This document shows, piece after piece, positions 48,406-59,141 of a stretch of DNA of 64,000 bases. The stretch comes from Pisolithus tinctorius (taxonomy: Eukaryota > Basidiomycota > Agaricomycetes > Boletales > Pisolithaceae). The notes beneath the pieces were generated by a model. That model was not told the DNA's origin and made no database searches. It saw nothing but the letters and a program-made list of their open reading frames with translations. The stretch is from NCBI GenBank assembly GCA_024663395.1, contig JANFAH010000001.1:5146001-5210000 (forward strand). The letters run 5' to 3'. Position 1 is the first letter of the stretch. Every line of letters starts with the position of its first letter. Made by a program: the position numbers and the translations under genes.

Positions 48406-49059
48406 TGTGAGGAATCCGCATTCCCTGGATGTGTAAGCCCCTATCGTTAACCGTTCCGTGGCTACTGTTACGTCCGCTCCCATCTCACGTTCACCATTGT
48501 TCATGCGCTACCTTCCCACACCCTCGCTCCCTCTCGTGCGGAGCTATACCCGTGGCCGCTGTGCTCCGGTCGTAGTTTTTCCTTGGACTCTTTTCTTGTC
48601 ACAGTCTCTGTTTCTTTAGTGCTTGTAGTTATACCCTCGGCCTCTGTTCGGCCAGTCTTGTTTGCACGCGCTGTCGCACGGCTTTCCCTTACTGTACCCT
48701 GTCTTACTTAGGTTCCGGGTTTGTCCGGACTATAAAGCCTTGTACTTAGGTACAGAATGATACCTTTTGGCACTCAGAAGGTCACCACGAGTTTCTTTTC
48801 CACTTTGTCTATGCTGCACATCTCGCATTCCGCTGCGCACGAACTACGTATACCGCTCGCACCACTCACATCTCCAATACTACTCTGCGGACCACACCGT
48901 GCACGTCACGAAACACTACTGCTACAAAGCACTGGGTCTCTCCTTCTAGTCCCGACAGTCCAGAATCCCTTGGGACGAACAATTCGTTCCCTTCATTTTT
49001 TATTGTTGTTATCTAAGCCATCTAGCTCGTGTTATACAGCTACTTGGACTTTTCCTACA
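48406..49059 (+). repeat. Inner element copy 1, 3' LTR
   Basis: 654 bp, the same length as the 5' LTR, followed by gcgt. Differences from the 5' LTR are CpG transitions with one exception that I noticed (CCTGGG against CCTTGG, where copy 2 has CCTCGG). Confidence 0.95.
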
Positions 49060-49063
49060 GCGT

Positions 49064-52000
49064 GTAGTCAAGTTCTGCACGGGAGACGCCAAAGGCAGTC
49101 TCGGGGTCTACTTCGGACGGTGAGCTATGAGACTCGCAGGGTTGAGGGTTTGGGCCTGATAAGCAACAGGCACGGGGTCTATCTGCTCTACGAAGAGAGC
49201 GGGACGAATGAGAGGAGGACGACGACAATGGTGCGGGAGGGGAGGACGACTCGGAGGAAACCGGAGGAGAGGTTGCAGTCGAGGGTCTTCTAGACCCAGG
49301 CGGGGGAGGGGCGATCAACGTTGGATACTGATGAACATTATAAATGAGGTCGGCGCCTCCAAGGACATCAAAAAGTTTAAGGAGTAAGGGAACCTGTTGG
49401 ACGGCGATTTCATTCAGGATGGTACGAGCGGGGGAAAGAAGGGGATTCTGGCGGTTGACATAACGGGAAAGTTCTTCAAGCCGAAGGGCTTGGATAGTGG
49501 CATGATATACAAGATCAAGAGGGGAGTCTTCGTCCACCTCATGATAGACAGTGCCAATGACGGCGGGGTCGGCAATGAAGAGTCGGTAAGAAGCAATCAT
49601 TTGATCGCTGGCGGGTTGCCGTTGGCGACGAGCGAACGGGGTGTGGCGACGAGAAGATTCACGAGGATAGGTGTAACGACAAGGGGGCATTTCGAGGGTG
49701 ATGTTTCTGATAGAATGGGTGGTGCGTCGAGTAGGTTGTTTTTGAGGGGAAAAGTCCTTGGGGAATCGTTTCTTATAGGCGGAGAGCGTATCTTCTGCAT
49801 GTTCAAGGTGTGATTCTTTTTGCCACGAGTTTTCGGAAGAAGGGTAGCCTTTCCATTTGATTAAGAAGGCGTGTCCGCAGCCAGACCTCTTATGGCCGAC
49901 TATCGCCTCAACTTCATACTCTTCTTCCTCGTTGACCAGGTCAGGTGGTGGAGTCGGGAAGTTCGGTCCGTGAATGTCATTTTCGCGATAGGGCGATAAG
50001 AGAGAAGCATGGAAGACGTTGTGGATCTTCCATCGTGCGGGAATCACGAGGTGATACGTTATTGGAGATAGGACGTCGGAGATTGTGAAGGGTCCTTCTC
50101 GTTTTGGTGCTAGCTTCCTATTCTCATAGGAGCATTTCAAATTTCGTGCTTCTAGCCAAACCTTATCACCTTTCTGGAACGGGGTGAAGGGTCGTGACGA
50201 GCGGTCTTTCATCGTTTTTCTGGCTAGGTTGTGGGCTGCGAGGGCTTCCTCCCTAGCTTTTCGGAGTTGCTTGAGTCTAGACTCGGCGGCGGGGAGGTGG
50301 GTTTCCGCAATCAGAGACGGAAGGGGTTTCGGTTCATAGCCGTACATGAGGTAGAATGGCGATTGATGTGTGACGGAGTGGGGTCGGTGGTTGTGCGCGA
50401 ATTCTGCCATGGGAAGGTTGGTTACCCATGAGGTGGGATCGTTCTGGCAGAAGATGCAGAGATAGGTCTCCACTTCTTGGTTTACGCGTTCTGTTTCTCC
50501 ATCGGTCTGTGGGTGATACGCCGTTGACAGGGCAAGGGAGTATCCCAAAAGGGATGCGAGTTCTTTTGCAAAGGTAGAGGTGAATTGAGGGCCTCAATCA
50601 GATATGATTTTGTCATACAACCCAAAGTGGGAGTAGACCTTCTTGAAAAATAGTGCCGTGATATCAGCAGCGGAGGCAGTTTTCTTAGTGGGTGATAAAA
50701 TTACCCCCTTTGTAAGCCCATGGTCTACCACGACCAAAAGGGAATCATAACCGTTTGAAACGGGTAAGTCGGTAACCAGATCGCAAGAGATCTGTTGGAA
50801 GGGGCGGGTCGAGGTGGAAGGGATAGGCGTAAGGGGTGGTGTCGTCGGGTGGGTATTTGCTTTATTTTGCTGGCACACAGCACAGCCTTCAACGTATTTT
50901 CGGACAAAGGATGCAAGTCCAGGCCACCAGAATTCAGATGAGACGAGTTGTCGAGTTTTCAGGACACCAGGGTGTCCGGCAGAGGGATGATCACGGTGGT
51001 TGGACACGACGGTTCGTCGGAGGGTAGGGTCATCGGGGATATACACCCGGTCTTTGTAAAGCAACACCCTGCTGTCAAATCTCCAATCAGAGAGATGGGA
51101 TTTAAACGGGAGTGGCATGTCGACGTTTTCGATGGCACGAAGTGCCGTCTGGACTACGGGATCTTTTTCGGAGGACGACGCGACCTTCTGAGTAAGGTTG
51201 GTGTCAATAAGGTTGACGAACAAGGTCTGTGGAAGGAGGGTAACTCCTTTGTTGTCTCCATCATCCTCGGGGATATGATCAGGGCAGCGGGAGAGTGCAT
51301 CTGGTGCTGCCAGGTCTTTGCCTGGGACATGTTCCATCTGCAAATCAAAGTCTGCAAGATCGAGGAGCCAGCGGGCTTGGTGACGATTCAAGTTTTGTGG
51401 TGACTTGAAGTATGTCAGGTTTTTATGGTCTGTGAAGACCTTAACCGGGAAAGGGGATCCATGAAGATAATGTCTCCAAGACTTTAACGCTTGAATAACC
51501 CCAAGTAGTTCTCTGTCATATATGTCGTAGTTTCTTTCTGCGGGGTTAAACAATTGGGACAGAAAGGCACAAGGCTGCCATTGTCCATTTGAATCTTCTT
51601 GAAGGAGGACTCCTCCTGTCGCGTACTTGGATGCATCGGTAGTAATTGCGAATGGTCGAGAGGTATCAGGCATCCGAAGGGTCGGTTGTGCCATGAAGAT
51701 TCTTTTTAGGAGCTCAAAGGCATCCTGACATTTTCTTGACCAACTCCAATTGACCGTTTTCTTGGTAAGGTCGATGAGTGGTCGTGCAATGTCCGAGTAG
51801 TAGGGGACAAATCTTCTGTAAAAGTTTGCGAATCCTAGGAAGGATTGCACGTCTTTGACCTTCTTAGGGACGGGCCATTCGGCGATGCCCTGGACTTTGA
51901 CGGGGTCCATGGCGACAGTGTTTTCTTTGATAATCATGCCAAGGTATTCCACCTCAGCAAGGTCAAAATGACATTTTTCCAGTTTCAGGGGGAGAGAAAG

Positions 52001-53392
52001 CTCTCTCATTCTTTCGAGGACACAACGGGTTCTTCGTTTGTGTTCTTCAGGGTCGTTTGAGAAGATGAGGAGGTCATCCATGTAGATGACCAACCATCCT
52101 TCAGCGATCATGTCTCAGAAAGAGTCATTCATGAATCGCTGGAAGGTAGCCGGGGAGTTGCAGAGACCGAAGAACATGACGGTGGGTTCGAAAAGTCCTT
52201 TATGTGTGATAAATGCCGCCTTCCATTGGTCTCCTTCTTTGATGCGGACATTGTTGTAGCCGGATCTGACATCCATCTTTGTGAAGACGGAGGCTCCTTT
52301 CAGTTTATTGACGAGATCTGAAATGAGGGGAAGGGGGTAGGCATCCTTCACCGTATTTTTGTTCAGATATCTATAGTCTTGGCAGGGTCGCAGGGAGCCA
52401 TCCTTCTTTCCTACGAAGAAGAAGGGGGCAGCTTGGGGAGATTTTGAGGGGCGTATTTTTCCCTCTCGAAGGTTTTCTTCGATAAACTTTTCTGCGGATT
52501 CTCGCTCAGAGGGAGAGAGAGGGTATGCTTTAGCCACCTTGGGAACGAAGTCCTCTACAAGGTTTATGGCATGGTCGTATGGTCGTGATGGAGGTAAAAC
52601 TCCGTCAGATGGTTTTTCGAAAACCGAGGTGAAGTCCTTGTATTCTTCAGGGAGAACAGCCTTCGGTTTCTTCTTATGTTCTTCCTGGGCTAGTTCCGTA
52701 GCTGTGGTGATCTTTCGAAGAAGACTATTGTTGGGATTAATCTTCTTTGCTTCTTCGACAAGTTTTCCAACCGACATCACGAAGTGTGCTCGGATGGTTT
52801 CATCTTCTGGTTCTTCGTAATCCATGAATTTGTTTATCCCCTTCTTTTCAGCAGGGGACACAAGATTCACAGTTGGTTCCTCGACGACAGCGGACGAGAC
52901 GTTGTGTCCTAGCTCTTTCGATCTATCGGTTTTCTCATCAATAGACAACGTGCCCATCCTCCAGTCCACAACAGGGTTGTTTTCTTGGAGCCAGGGGAGA
53001 CCCAAAATGACGTTTTCCGTCCCACAGTTGATGATGTGGAAAAAGGACTGGTGAACGAGTCCTTTAACTTTGAAGTAAAGGGTGGCGGAAAACAATATTC
53101 TTCCTTTAGAGTTTTGGGTTCCATCGGCGTTTTTGGCGAGGATGGGTTCGGCGAGTCGTTGAGTGGGGATCTGGTGCTTTCGCACAAAGCCCCAGTCGAT
53201 GCAAGAAATTTCTGCTCCAGAATCAACTAGAGCGGTGGTGTTGACGACTTTCAGAGTAGTTCCTGATGCGTAGAGGGAGATGGGAATCTGCATAGTACGT
53301 TCGGGTGTAGACGTTACAAGTACAGGTGCAACAGAAACTAAACTGTCCTTAGTTTGGGGAACATCTGGCATCAATGCAGAGTTCCCATTCAA
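49064..53392 (-). pseudogene. Outer element pol: protease, RT, RNase H, integrase, chromodomain
   Basis: One long pol frame, -1 relative to gag, broken by two TGA stops and by the inner element. The protease motif is ALVDSGAEISCID. The reverse transcriptase has KMDVRSGYNNVRI and YMDDLLIF, with a stop at 52115-52117 between MNDSF and DMIAEG where Arg is usual. RNase H has TDASKYATGGVLL and TDHKNLTYF. The integrase zinc region ends GCAVCQQNK; its core has CDLVTDLP, then IISD followed by a stop at 50594-50596 where Arg is usual, then HPQTDGETERVNQE. A chromodomain follows (VEAIVGHKRSGCGHAFLIKW and GYPSSENSWQKESHLE). A long extension continues past the insertion to 38601. Both stops look like CGA to TGA. 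Confidence 0.93.
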
Positions 53393-54501
53393 AAATCCTT
53401 CCCAAGAGCTCTAGCAATGTCAACTAGAGCGATGGATGGACCAGCGACTTTTTCTTCATCGTCGCTTTCTTCTACTTCCACAATTTTGCGGATCTTCTTT
53501 ACTTTCTTTTGGGGAGTTTTCCCCTTGTCTGGACATTCTCGGGAGAGGTGTCCTTTGTTTCCACAGCCGAAACATCTTCCTTCTTTGATGTGACGGTCTC
53601 GTTCTTCTTTGGAGAGTCTCACTCCATCCACGTCCATAGCATTTGGATCTTTTTCTTCAGTAAAATTGTTCCTTGGGTGGAACGTCTTCTTTTCTTTCCT
53701 TCCAAAGGTTTCATTGACCTTTCTCCATTTAGCGTCGAACTTTTGTGCTTGGGTGTACCACTCAGTAATCTTGGTGGGAGTGGTTTCCATCATGTGGATC
53801 CGGTTTGCGATGAAAGGTTTGAGTCCTTGTGAGAAGAACTCAATCAAAGCGACGTCTTCCGTGATGGTAGAGTCGGCAGCAGCAGTTCGGAAATCGGTGA
53901 TATACTGTTCGACCGATTCTTTTTGTTTTAGGGTACGTAGTTTGGCGATGGCAGTACCTGCGGTGTCTGCGGAGGTGAATGAGGCTTTGAAATCTTTTAT
54001 AAAATCGGCAAAGGTGCCGAAACTCGGAGGATTCTTTTCCAGAGACGTTTTCTGGAAGGTAGCAGCCCAAGAGCGGGCAACGTCTTTCTTCATGTACGAC
54101 AGCGCATAGACAACCTTTTTGGTGTCGGAGTCATACAATTCTTCGTTGACCAAGAGGTAGGTCTGTACGGAGTACAGCCAGCTCATGGCGTTCTTTTGGT
54201 TTCCATCAAAATCAGATGGAGTGCCAATCTTCAGTTCAGTGGCTTTGGTGGCATTGCCAACCAGTGCCTTCGACGATGAGCCAGACATCGTAATCTGTGG
54301 TGGGGGCGGCGGTGTAGGGAAGAGTGGTGGGGGACTTGGTTGGATGGGGGTACCAAGTGACGCGAGTGACTGGGAGAAAAGGTTCGAGAGAATTCCAGAG
54401 GTGAAACCTCTATCTGGCTGTTCGGGTTCGTTGGAGGAGGTGTCTGTGACAGTGCTCTCCTGTTCTTCATCAGATGACGATTCTTCACGAGTGGGTCGCA
54501 A
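53389..54501 (-). CDS. Outer element gag
   Basis: A 370-residue gag. After a Ser/Glu- and Pro-rich N-terminus comes the retrotransposon capsid-like region (NAMSWLYSVQTYLL, ARSWAATFQ, LKQKESVEQYITDFRTAA). A single CCHC zinc knuckle follows, CFGCGNKGHLSREC, with basic residues on both sides. It ends GKDF at 53389, overlapping the pol frame by a few bases in the -1 frame at GATTTTTGA. The gag frame is intact. Confidence 0.92.
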   Translation of the reverse strand: MRPTREESSSDEEQESTVTDTSSNEPEQPDRGFTSGILSNLFSQSLASLGTPIQPSPPPLFPTPPPPPQITMSGSSSKALVGNATKATELKIGTPSDFDGNQKNAMSWLYSVQTYLLVNEELYDSDTKKVVYALSYMKKDVARSWAATFQKTSLEKNPPSFGTFADFIKDFKASFTSADTAGTAIAKLRTLKQKESVEQYITDFRTAAADSTITEDVALIEFFSQGLKPFIANRIHMMETTPTKITEWYTQAQKFDAKWRKVNETFGRKEKKTFHPRNNFTEEKDPNAMDVDGVRLSKEERDRHIKEGRCFGCGNKGHLSRECPDKGKTPQKKVKKIRKIVEVEESDDEEKVAGPSIALVDIARALGKDF

Positions 54502-54587
54502 CGGTGCCCAACATCGGTTGTTTCGGGGGTTTGTGGTGGTTCACTAAGCAGTGACCGATTCGGCCAAAGGCTGTAGACTTGAGCTTT

Positions 54588-55038
54588 TGTTACGCTCGAC
54601 CGAAGTCAAGACGTAGGGAGAGCTCAAACGCAGACTAAGGTTTCTACCGAGCAACGGCTGCGGTAACCTCTGTAAACGACAGAGGATTTAGGGCGATGCC
54701 GGTAAGAGTGGTCCTTGTAAGGGACACTGAGGGCGAAGTTCTGAGAACGCTGCGTATAATTGAGCAGCTCAAGTCTGGGTCTCCAGGACTTGAGCCAGCA
54801 GTCTAAATACTACACAGAGATGGACCATGAGGCGTCCGCATGTAACGAGGTAACTACGCCATTGGTTGAACAATGGCGACACATGTCCTAAGCATGTAGC
54901 GAGCTAGTAACGCTAGTGGTGGAAATAGAGAGCCGTCGGATCAGAGAGAAGACGGCTCTAAAAGGAAATTAAGTCCAACGGATCACAAACAAGGTAAACG
55001 TACAGCAAGAAGGGAAAAGTTAGGGGTGAAATGTAACA
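54588..55038 (-). repeat. Outer element LTR (5' LTR in element orientation)
   Basis: 451 bp, partner of 38113-38563, followed by the catat duplicate and then the satellite unit in register. Confidence 0.95.
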
Positions 55039-55960
55039 CATATGGCAGGCCTGCCATGTATATAATGGATTGGGTCTCATCCCATGGACGGGCCCGACAA
55101 TGAGATGAGGCATGCGACGAATGTTATGGGCAGGCCCGTCGGGTATATAGCGGAAGATGTGGTAACACACGGACGGGCCCGTAAAAGAGGGCGGCATGTA
55201 CACTGACATATGGCAGGCCCGCCATCTATATAGCGGATGAGGTCTCAACCCATTGACGTGCTGAGAAAGGAGATGATCCATACGACAAATCTTATGGGCA
55301 GGCCCATTGGGTATATAGCAGATGATGTGGTAACACGAGGACGGGCCGTAGAAGGGGTGTGGCATGAGCACTAACATATGGCAGGCCCGCCATGTATGTA
55401 ACAGATAAGGTCTCAACCGATGGATGGGCCCATGCATGGGAGGACCCGTCCAACAAATCTTATGGGGAGGCCCGTCAGGTACATATTGGATAATTTGTGC
55501 GACAAGAATGGGCCTGTGCATGGGATGTTCCATCCAAAAAATCATATAGGAAGGCACGACGGTTGTATCTTGGATGGGGTCGAAACCTATGGACGGGCCC
55601 GTCCATGGTGAATTCTATCCAACTAATGGTATGGGAGGGCCAATTGTGTCTATAGTGGATGGTGTTCAAAATCAGGGATGGGCCCATTGAATGGATACGA
55701 TTTCGATCGGATAATGCGAACAGGCCTGGCAAATATATCTCAGATGAGGTGACAACCCACGGAAGAGCCTGTACAAGTAATGTTGTGCGCATGAAATGTT
55801 ATGGGTGGGCCCGTCGGGTAGATATCGGATGACATCGCAAACCACGAACGGGCAAATAGAAGGAAGATTGAACCAGTCACAACCAATGGGCAGGGCCTCT
55901 GGGATATATCCGATCCAATCAAAAGCAAGCAACGGGCCAGTCCATGGGTGGTCCGCAAGT
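55039..55960. repeat. Satellite array, right part
   Basis: Continuation of the 169-bp satellite. CAGGC markers at 55046, 55131, 55214 and 55299 keep the 83-85 bp spacing. Units decay towards 55,960. A perfect 18-bp palindrome, ATGGACGGGCCCGTCCAT, lies near 55590-55610. Confidence 0.9.
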
Positions 55961-56419
55961 CAAACCCAATGGCCGACTGTGTCGCATATGTGGCAGATTC
56001 CTCCCCACTCCGCTGACAGGCATCTCCAAGAAGGTTGGGCGAGGCTAAACCAAGATGGAAGACATGCTCATTATCGATATGGCGCCTGTCGTCGCAACCC
56101 GTGGAGGTGTCCACTGTCGCTATCGTAGATGATAGCAAAGTACGTGAACAACCAGTAGAGGAAATGTATCCAGCCCATGTCATCACCAAATTGTTGCAGT
56201 ATTGAGTGCGGCCTCTGGAAATCATATCTGATCTGATTTTCAAGCTGGAATTGAAGGTGCAATATCAATGCACCGTTGATAGCTTCGATTGCCTTTCCAG
56301 GCGGTTGACCACATATCGGGTGCCAACTCATGTCATAAGTCGAAAATATTGCACATGCGGCATCGGTACTCTTGCATTTCAGGATTTCCATCGGGCCATC
56401 TACCTCTTGACTGAAATCG
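55961..56419. other. Region between satellite and oxygenase gene
   Basis: No gene assigned. Open frames exist on both strands but without motifs; it may hold the oxygenase promoter or a first exon. Confidence 0.35.
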
Positions 56420-57661
56420 AATGGCTGCCGTGCAACGTCCTGCCAACACCTCCAATGATTGGCAAATGCATCTAACAGACACCGTCTGCCAGTACATGAC
56501 GGCAAGGCTGCATGAAGAAATAGTGGACGGCCTGCATGCCCTGCCAGCAATATCCATTCCAATGCAAATAGCTTGCGAGGCGGATCACATTCTGGCCGTC
56601 ATCATACAAGCATATCGAGAATGCAGTGAGTACACAAGATCCGCCAAATGAAAAGTGATTAAAAGCATCAACAAGTGACCCGTGACATAAAGCAGGGTGT
56701 TCAGACCGACCTGGCCCGTTCAAACGATATGGAAATTACACGTCCTACAGTGGTGATCGACAAGGAGGGCAGCATCCTGCTATGGTATCTTCCAAACACC
56801 ATCAGCCAAGCCTATCAGGTTGACCTTCTGAATTTTGGATTGCTTGCAACACTAACATGGGGAGCAGTCAGAAGTTTGGAATTCTCTTGGACTGCTCAGC
56901 ATTCCACTTCAACAGAGCCTGAAGTCACATGGAATGGGAGGATGGCGGAACGATGGGAAGAACTTTCGCAACAACGCAAATCTTAAAGGTGCGATAGACC
57001 TCTCACCTGCATGGTTTCAACAAGGGTGTGGGGTATGGAATACGCTATTGGCACATGGGTCAGGCTGAAATGCAGTTTCAAGCCGAGCAATGATGCGCAT
57101 CATCCCAAAGTATCATGACTCTTAAAGTCAAAATTGCAACCGAAGGAGGTACGTGAATGGCTGCAGTGCACGGCTGGGCTACAAGCTGTCCTATCGGGAG
57201 CACTGCGTATCATGCACCTGAAAATGTACCTGCACGGATGGGAGGCAATAAGACGACTCAGATCAAAGGCTGCCAAACGGCAGGATGAAGATATGGAGGC
57301 CGTCTTGCCAATGTGGAACTCGGTCTACAGTTCTATGTCAGTAATGGTGAATCGCGCTTCACCCGCACATAAAGATACGAATGGCCGGAAGGTATGGCTA
57401 GACACCCTGCTTACCGTCAGCAACTATCCGCGGCTCCACTTCTTGGTCCTGGAGCTCGGAATACAGCTGCAGTACAATCTGGGCACTGTAATTGCACTTG
57501 CGGGTTCGGCATTGATTCACCAAGTCAACGGCATAGATGGCGATCGGGCATGCCTGGCATATTACATGCGAGAGAATGTCCATCGATATGTTCAAGTCCC
57601 ACTATGTGAGAGGCTGCACATATCGGACATAGCAAGGGATTTGCAGGCAGCGCAGACATAA
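56420..57661 (+). CDS. TET/JBP-like 2-oxoglutarate/Fe(II) dioxygenase
   Basis: A candidate 5-methylcytosine oxidase of the TET/JBP family. An N-terminal block RPTVVIDKEGSILLWYLPN is followed by AIDLSPAWFQQG and, after an unclear junction, VREWLQCTAGLQAVLSGALR. The catalytic part is in one frame from 57134 to the stop at 57661: NRASPAHKDTNGRKVW holds the HxD iron ligands (His codon at 57368), LGIQLQYNLGTVIALAGSAL leads to the distal His in IHQV (57518), and GDRACLAYYMRE holds the Arg expected to bind 2-oxoglutarate (57545). The spacing between the His residues, 50, fits fungal TET proteins. Exon joins at 56625-56696 and 56984-57134 could not be resolved, so the gene may be either intact with short exons or partly decayed. 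It would act in the nucleus. Confidence 0.7.
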
Positions 57662-57794
57662 AGACATGGGCATATTAATTTATTGAGGCATATCGAAAGA
57701 TCATTCTCAATGTTTGGGGTCGTCATTGTGCTGAAATCATGGTTCTTTGCATATCGATCTCTGTCATGCCAGGTGCAGTGGGAGATGATTATAT

Positions 57795-58178
57795 CTACTC
57801 TACACAAGTACACAATTCGCATCTAGCCCCATCGGTGTACAATCCCAACATCTGGGCCATGCATGTCAACCGCTCAAATAATTCTTCTACTTCTGCATTA
57901 AGGTCAGGGAGAAGCGCCTCTACTCTGTGTGCAATGTTCATGTAACTCTCCACCTGTGATTCCAATGTCCCATGGAGGCGATCCTTGATGGGGGACTTGT
58001 CCGATGGCCAAAGGTCCTAAGTATATTGTCAGTATGCCCTGCCTATGACAGTTGAAATTCGGAGCTTGTACCCTGAAATACCTTTGCGCAATGGTCTGCA
58101 CCTCATCGGAGCACAAAACGCACGAGTTGCTTGCATAGTTCGATGCAGCCATCAACCACCACGGAAGCACAAACCCAC
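57795..58178 (-). pseudogene. 3' fragment of an unknown gene, cut by inner-element copy 2
   Basis: Two exons join in frame: 58178-58072, coding ASNYASNSCVLCSDEVQTIA, and 58016-57795, coding DLWPSDKSPIKDRLHGTLES and a Leu/Glu-rich helix (VEALLPDLNAEVEELFERL), ending at 57795. The 54-nt intron has normal borders. Upstream the frame runs straight into the LTR at 58179, so the rest of the gene was separated by the insertion. I do not recognise the family. It is convergent with the oxygenase gene. Fungal TET/JBP genes are often beside transposon genes of the KDZ type, but I cannot show that this is one. Confidence 0.6.
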
Positions 58179-58831
58179 TGTAGGAAAAGTCCAAGTAGCC
58201 GTATAACACGAGCTAAATGGCTTAGATAACAACAATAAAAAATGAAGGGAACGAATTGTTCGTCCCAAGGGATCCTGGACTGTCGGGACTAGAAGGAGAG
58301 ACCCAGCGCTTCGTAGCGGTAGTGTTTCGTGACGTGCGCGGCGTGGTCCGCGGAATAGTACTGGCGATGCGAGCGGTGCGAGCGGTATACGTGGTTCGTG
58401 CGCGGCGGAATGCGAGATGTGCGGTGTAGACAAAGTGGAAAAGAAACTCGTGGTGACCTCCGAGTGCCAAAAGGTATCATTCTGTACCTAAGTACAGGGT
58501 TTTATAGTCCGGACAAACCCGGAACCTAAGTAAGACAGGGTACAGTAAAGGAAAACCGCGCGACAGCGCGTACACAGAAGACAGGCCAAACTGAGGCCGA
58601 GGGTATACTACAAGCACTAAAGGAATAGAGACCGTGATAAGAGAAGGAGTCCGAGGAAAAACAACAACCGGAGCACAGCGGCCGTGGGTATAGCATTGCG
58701 CGAGAGGGAGCGAGGGCGCGGGAAGGTAGCGTGCGAACAATGGTGAACGCGAGAGGGGAGCGGACGTAACAGTAGTCACGGAACGGTTAATGATAGGGGC
58801 TTACGCGTCCAGGGAATGCGAATTCCTCACA
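58179..58831 (-). repeat. Inner-family copy 2, 3' LTR
   Basis: 653 bp, beginning TGTAGGAAAAG and ending CCTCACA as written (reverse of TGTGAGG...CCTACA). At places where the two LTRs of copy 1 disagree, this copy usually has the CpG form, for example CGCGT where copy 1 has CGCAT and TGTGT. Confidence 0.95.
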
Positions 58832-58869
58832 CCTGCGGGGGACTTAGATGCTGACCGTCCCCGGTCAGC
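58832..58869 (-). repeat. PPT-plus-hairpin at the 3' LTR, copy 2
   Basis: Reverse complement of the module at 48368-48405, with the same hairpin arms (GCTGACCG/CGGTCAGC). Confidence 0.8.
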
Positions 58870-59141
58870 CACGTGGCGCGGAGGACATAAATAGCTTGCC
58901 GCGTGGTGATGGCAACGGTGTGGTGCCGAGGGTTCGAGAACACCAGATGATTCCGCGTGGAAGCGAAGCAAGCATAGAGCCGAGGGAGGCGAGAAGGCCG
59001 TTGAATACCGCGTATAGGTGTCCGGACCGATGACATAAGCGCCTCATGGCCGCTAAGTATATAATTGTTAGTGCGCGGCTCAAACCTTCGCATCGATTTG
59101 ATTCTTTCCTCCCATCTTCGACCCCTTCTATTGCTCTCATC

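Larger units (their letters stand above)
38979..49059 (+). mobile_element. Inner Ty3/gypsy-like LTR retrotransposon, copy 1
   Basis: Two 654-bp LTRs (38979-39632 and 48406-49059) flank a 10.1-kb plus-strand element. The 4-bp target duplication gcgt is at 38975-38978 and 49060-49063. The order is LTR, primer site, ORF1 (gag and protease), ORF2 (RT, RNase H, integrase), a 2.1-kb cassette with an antisense gene, polypurine tract, LTR. It sits inside the outer pol gene, so it is the younger insertion. Relative to copy 2 it is decayed at many CpG sites, with TGA stops in ORF1 and in the antisense gene. Confidence 0.95.
38113..55038 (-). mobile_element. Outer Ty3/gypsy chromovirus-type LTR retrotransposon (split)
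   Basis: Two 451-bp LTRs (38113-38563 and 54588-55038) of equal length bracket a minus-strand gag and pol. The element is flanked by a 5-bp direct duplication, catat, at 38108-38112 and 55039-55043, and the satellite continues in register on both sides. A polypurine tract (AGAAAGGGGGTAA, minus strand) abuts the LTR at 38564-38576, fixing the 3' end on the left. Without the inner insertion the element would be about 6.8 kb. It has two in-frame TGA stops in pol, so it is no longer autonomous. Confidence 0.95.

Noticed and set aside
46593..48410. Plus-strand open frame of about 605 codons
   Set aside because: It is the antisense of the Zn2Cys6 gene. The minus strand has the cysteine motif, proper introns and a matching open copy at 59142-60255; this frame has no motif.
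53389..53400. Canonical -1 slippery site at the outer gag/pol overlap
   Set aside because: Pol is in the -1 frame and the overlap reads GATTTTTGA, but the codons GAT TTT do not give an X XXY YYZ heptamer. The mechanism is left open.
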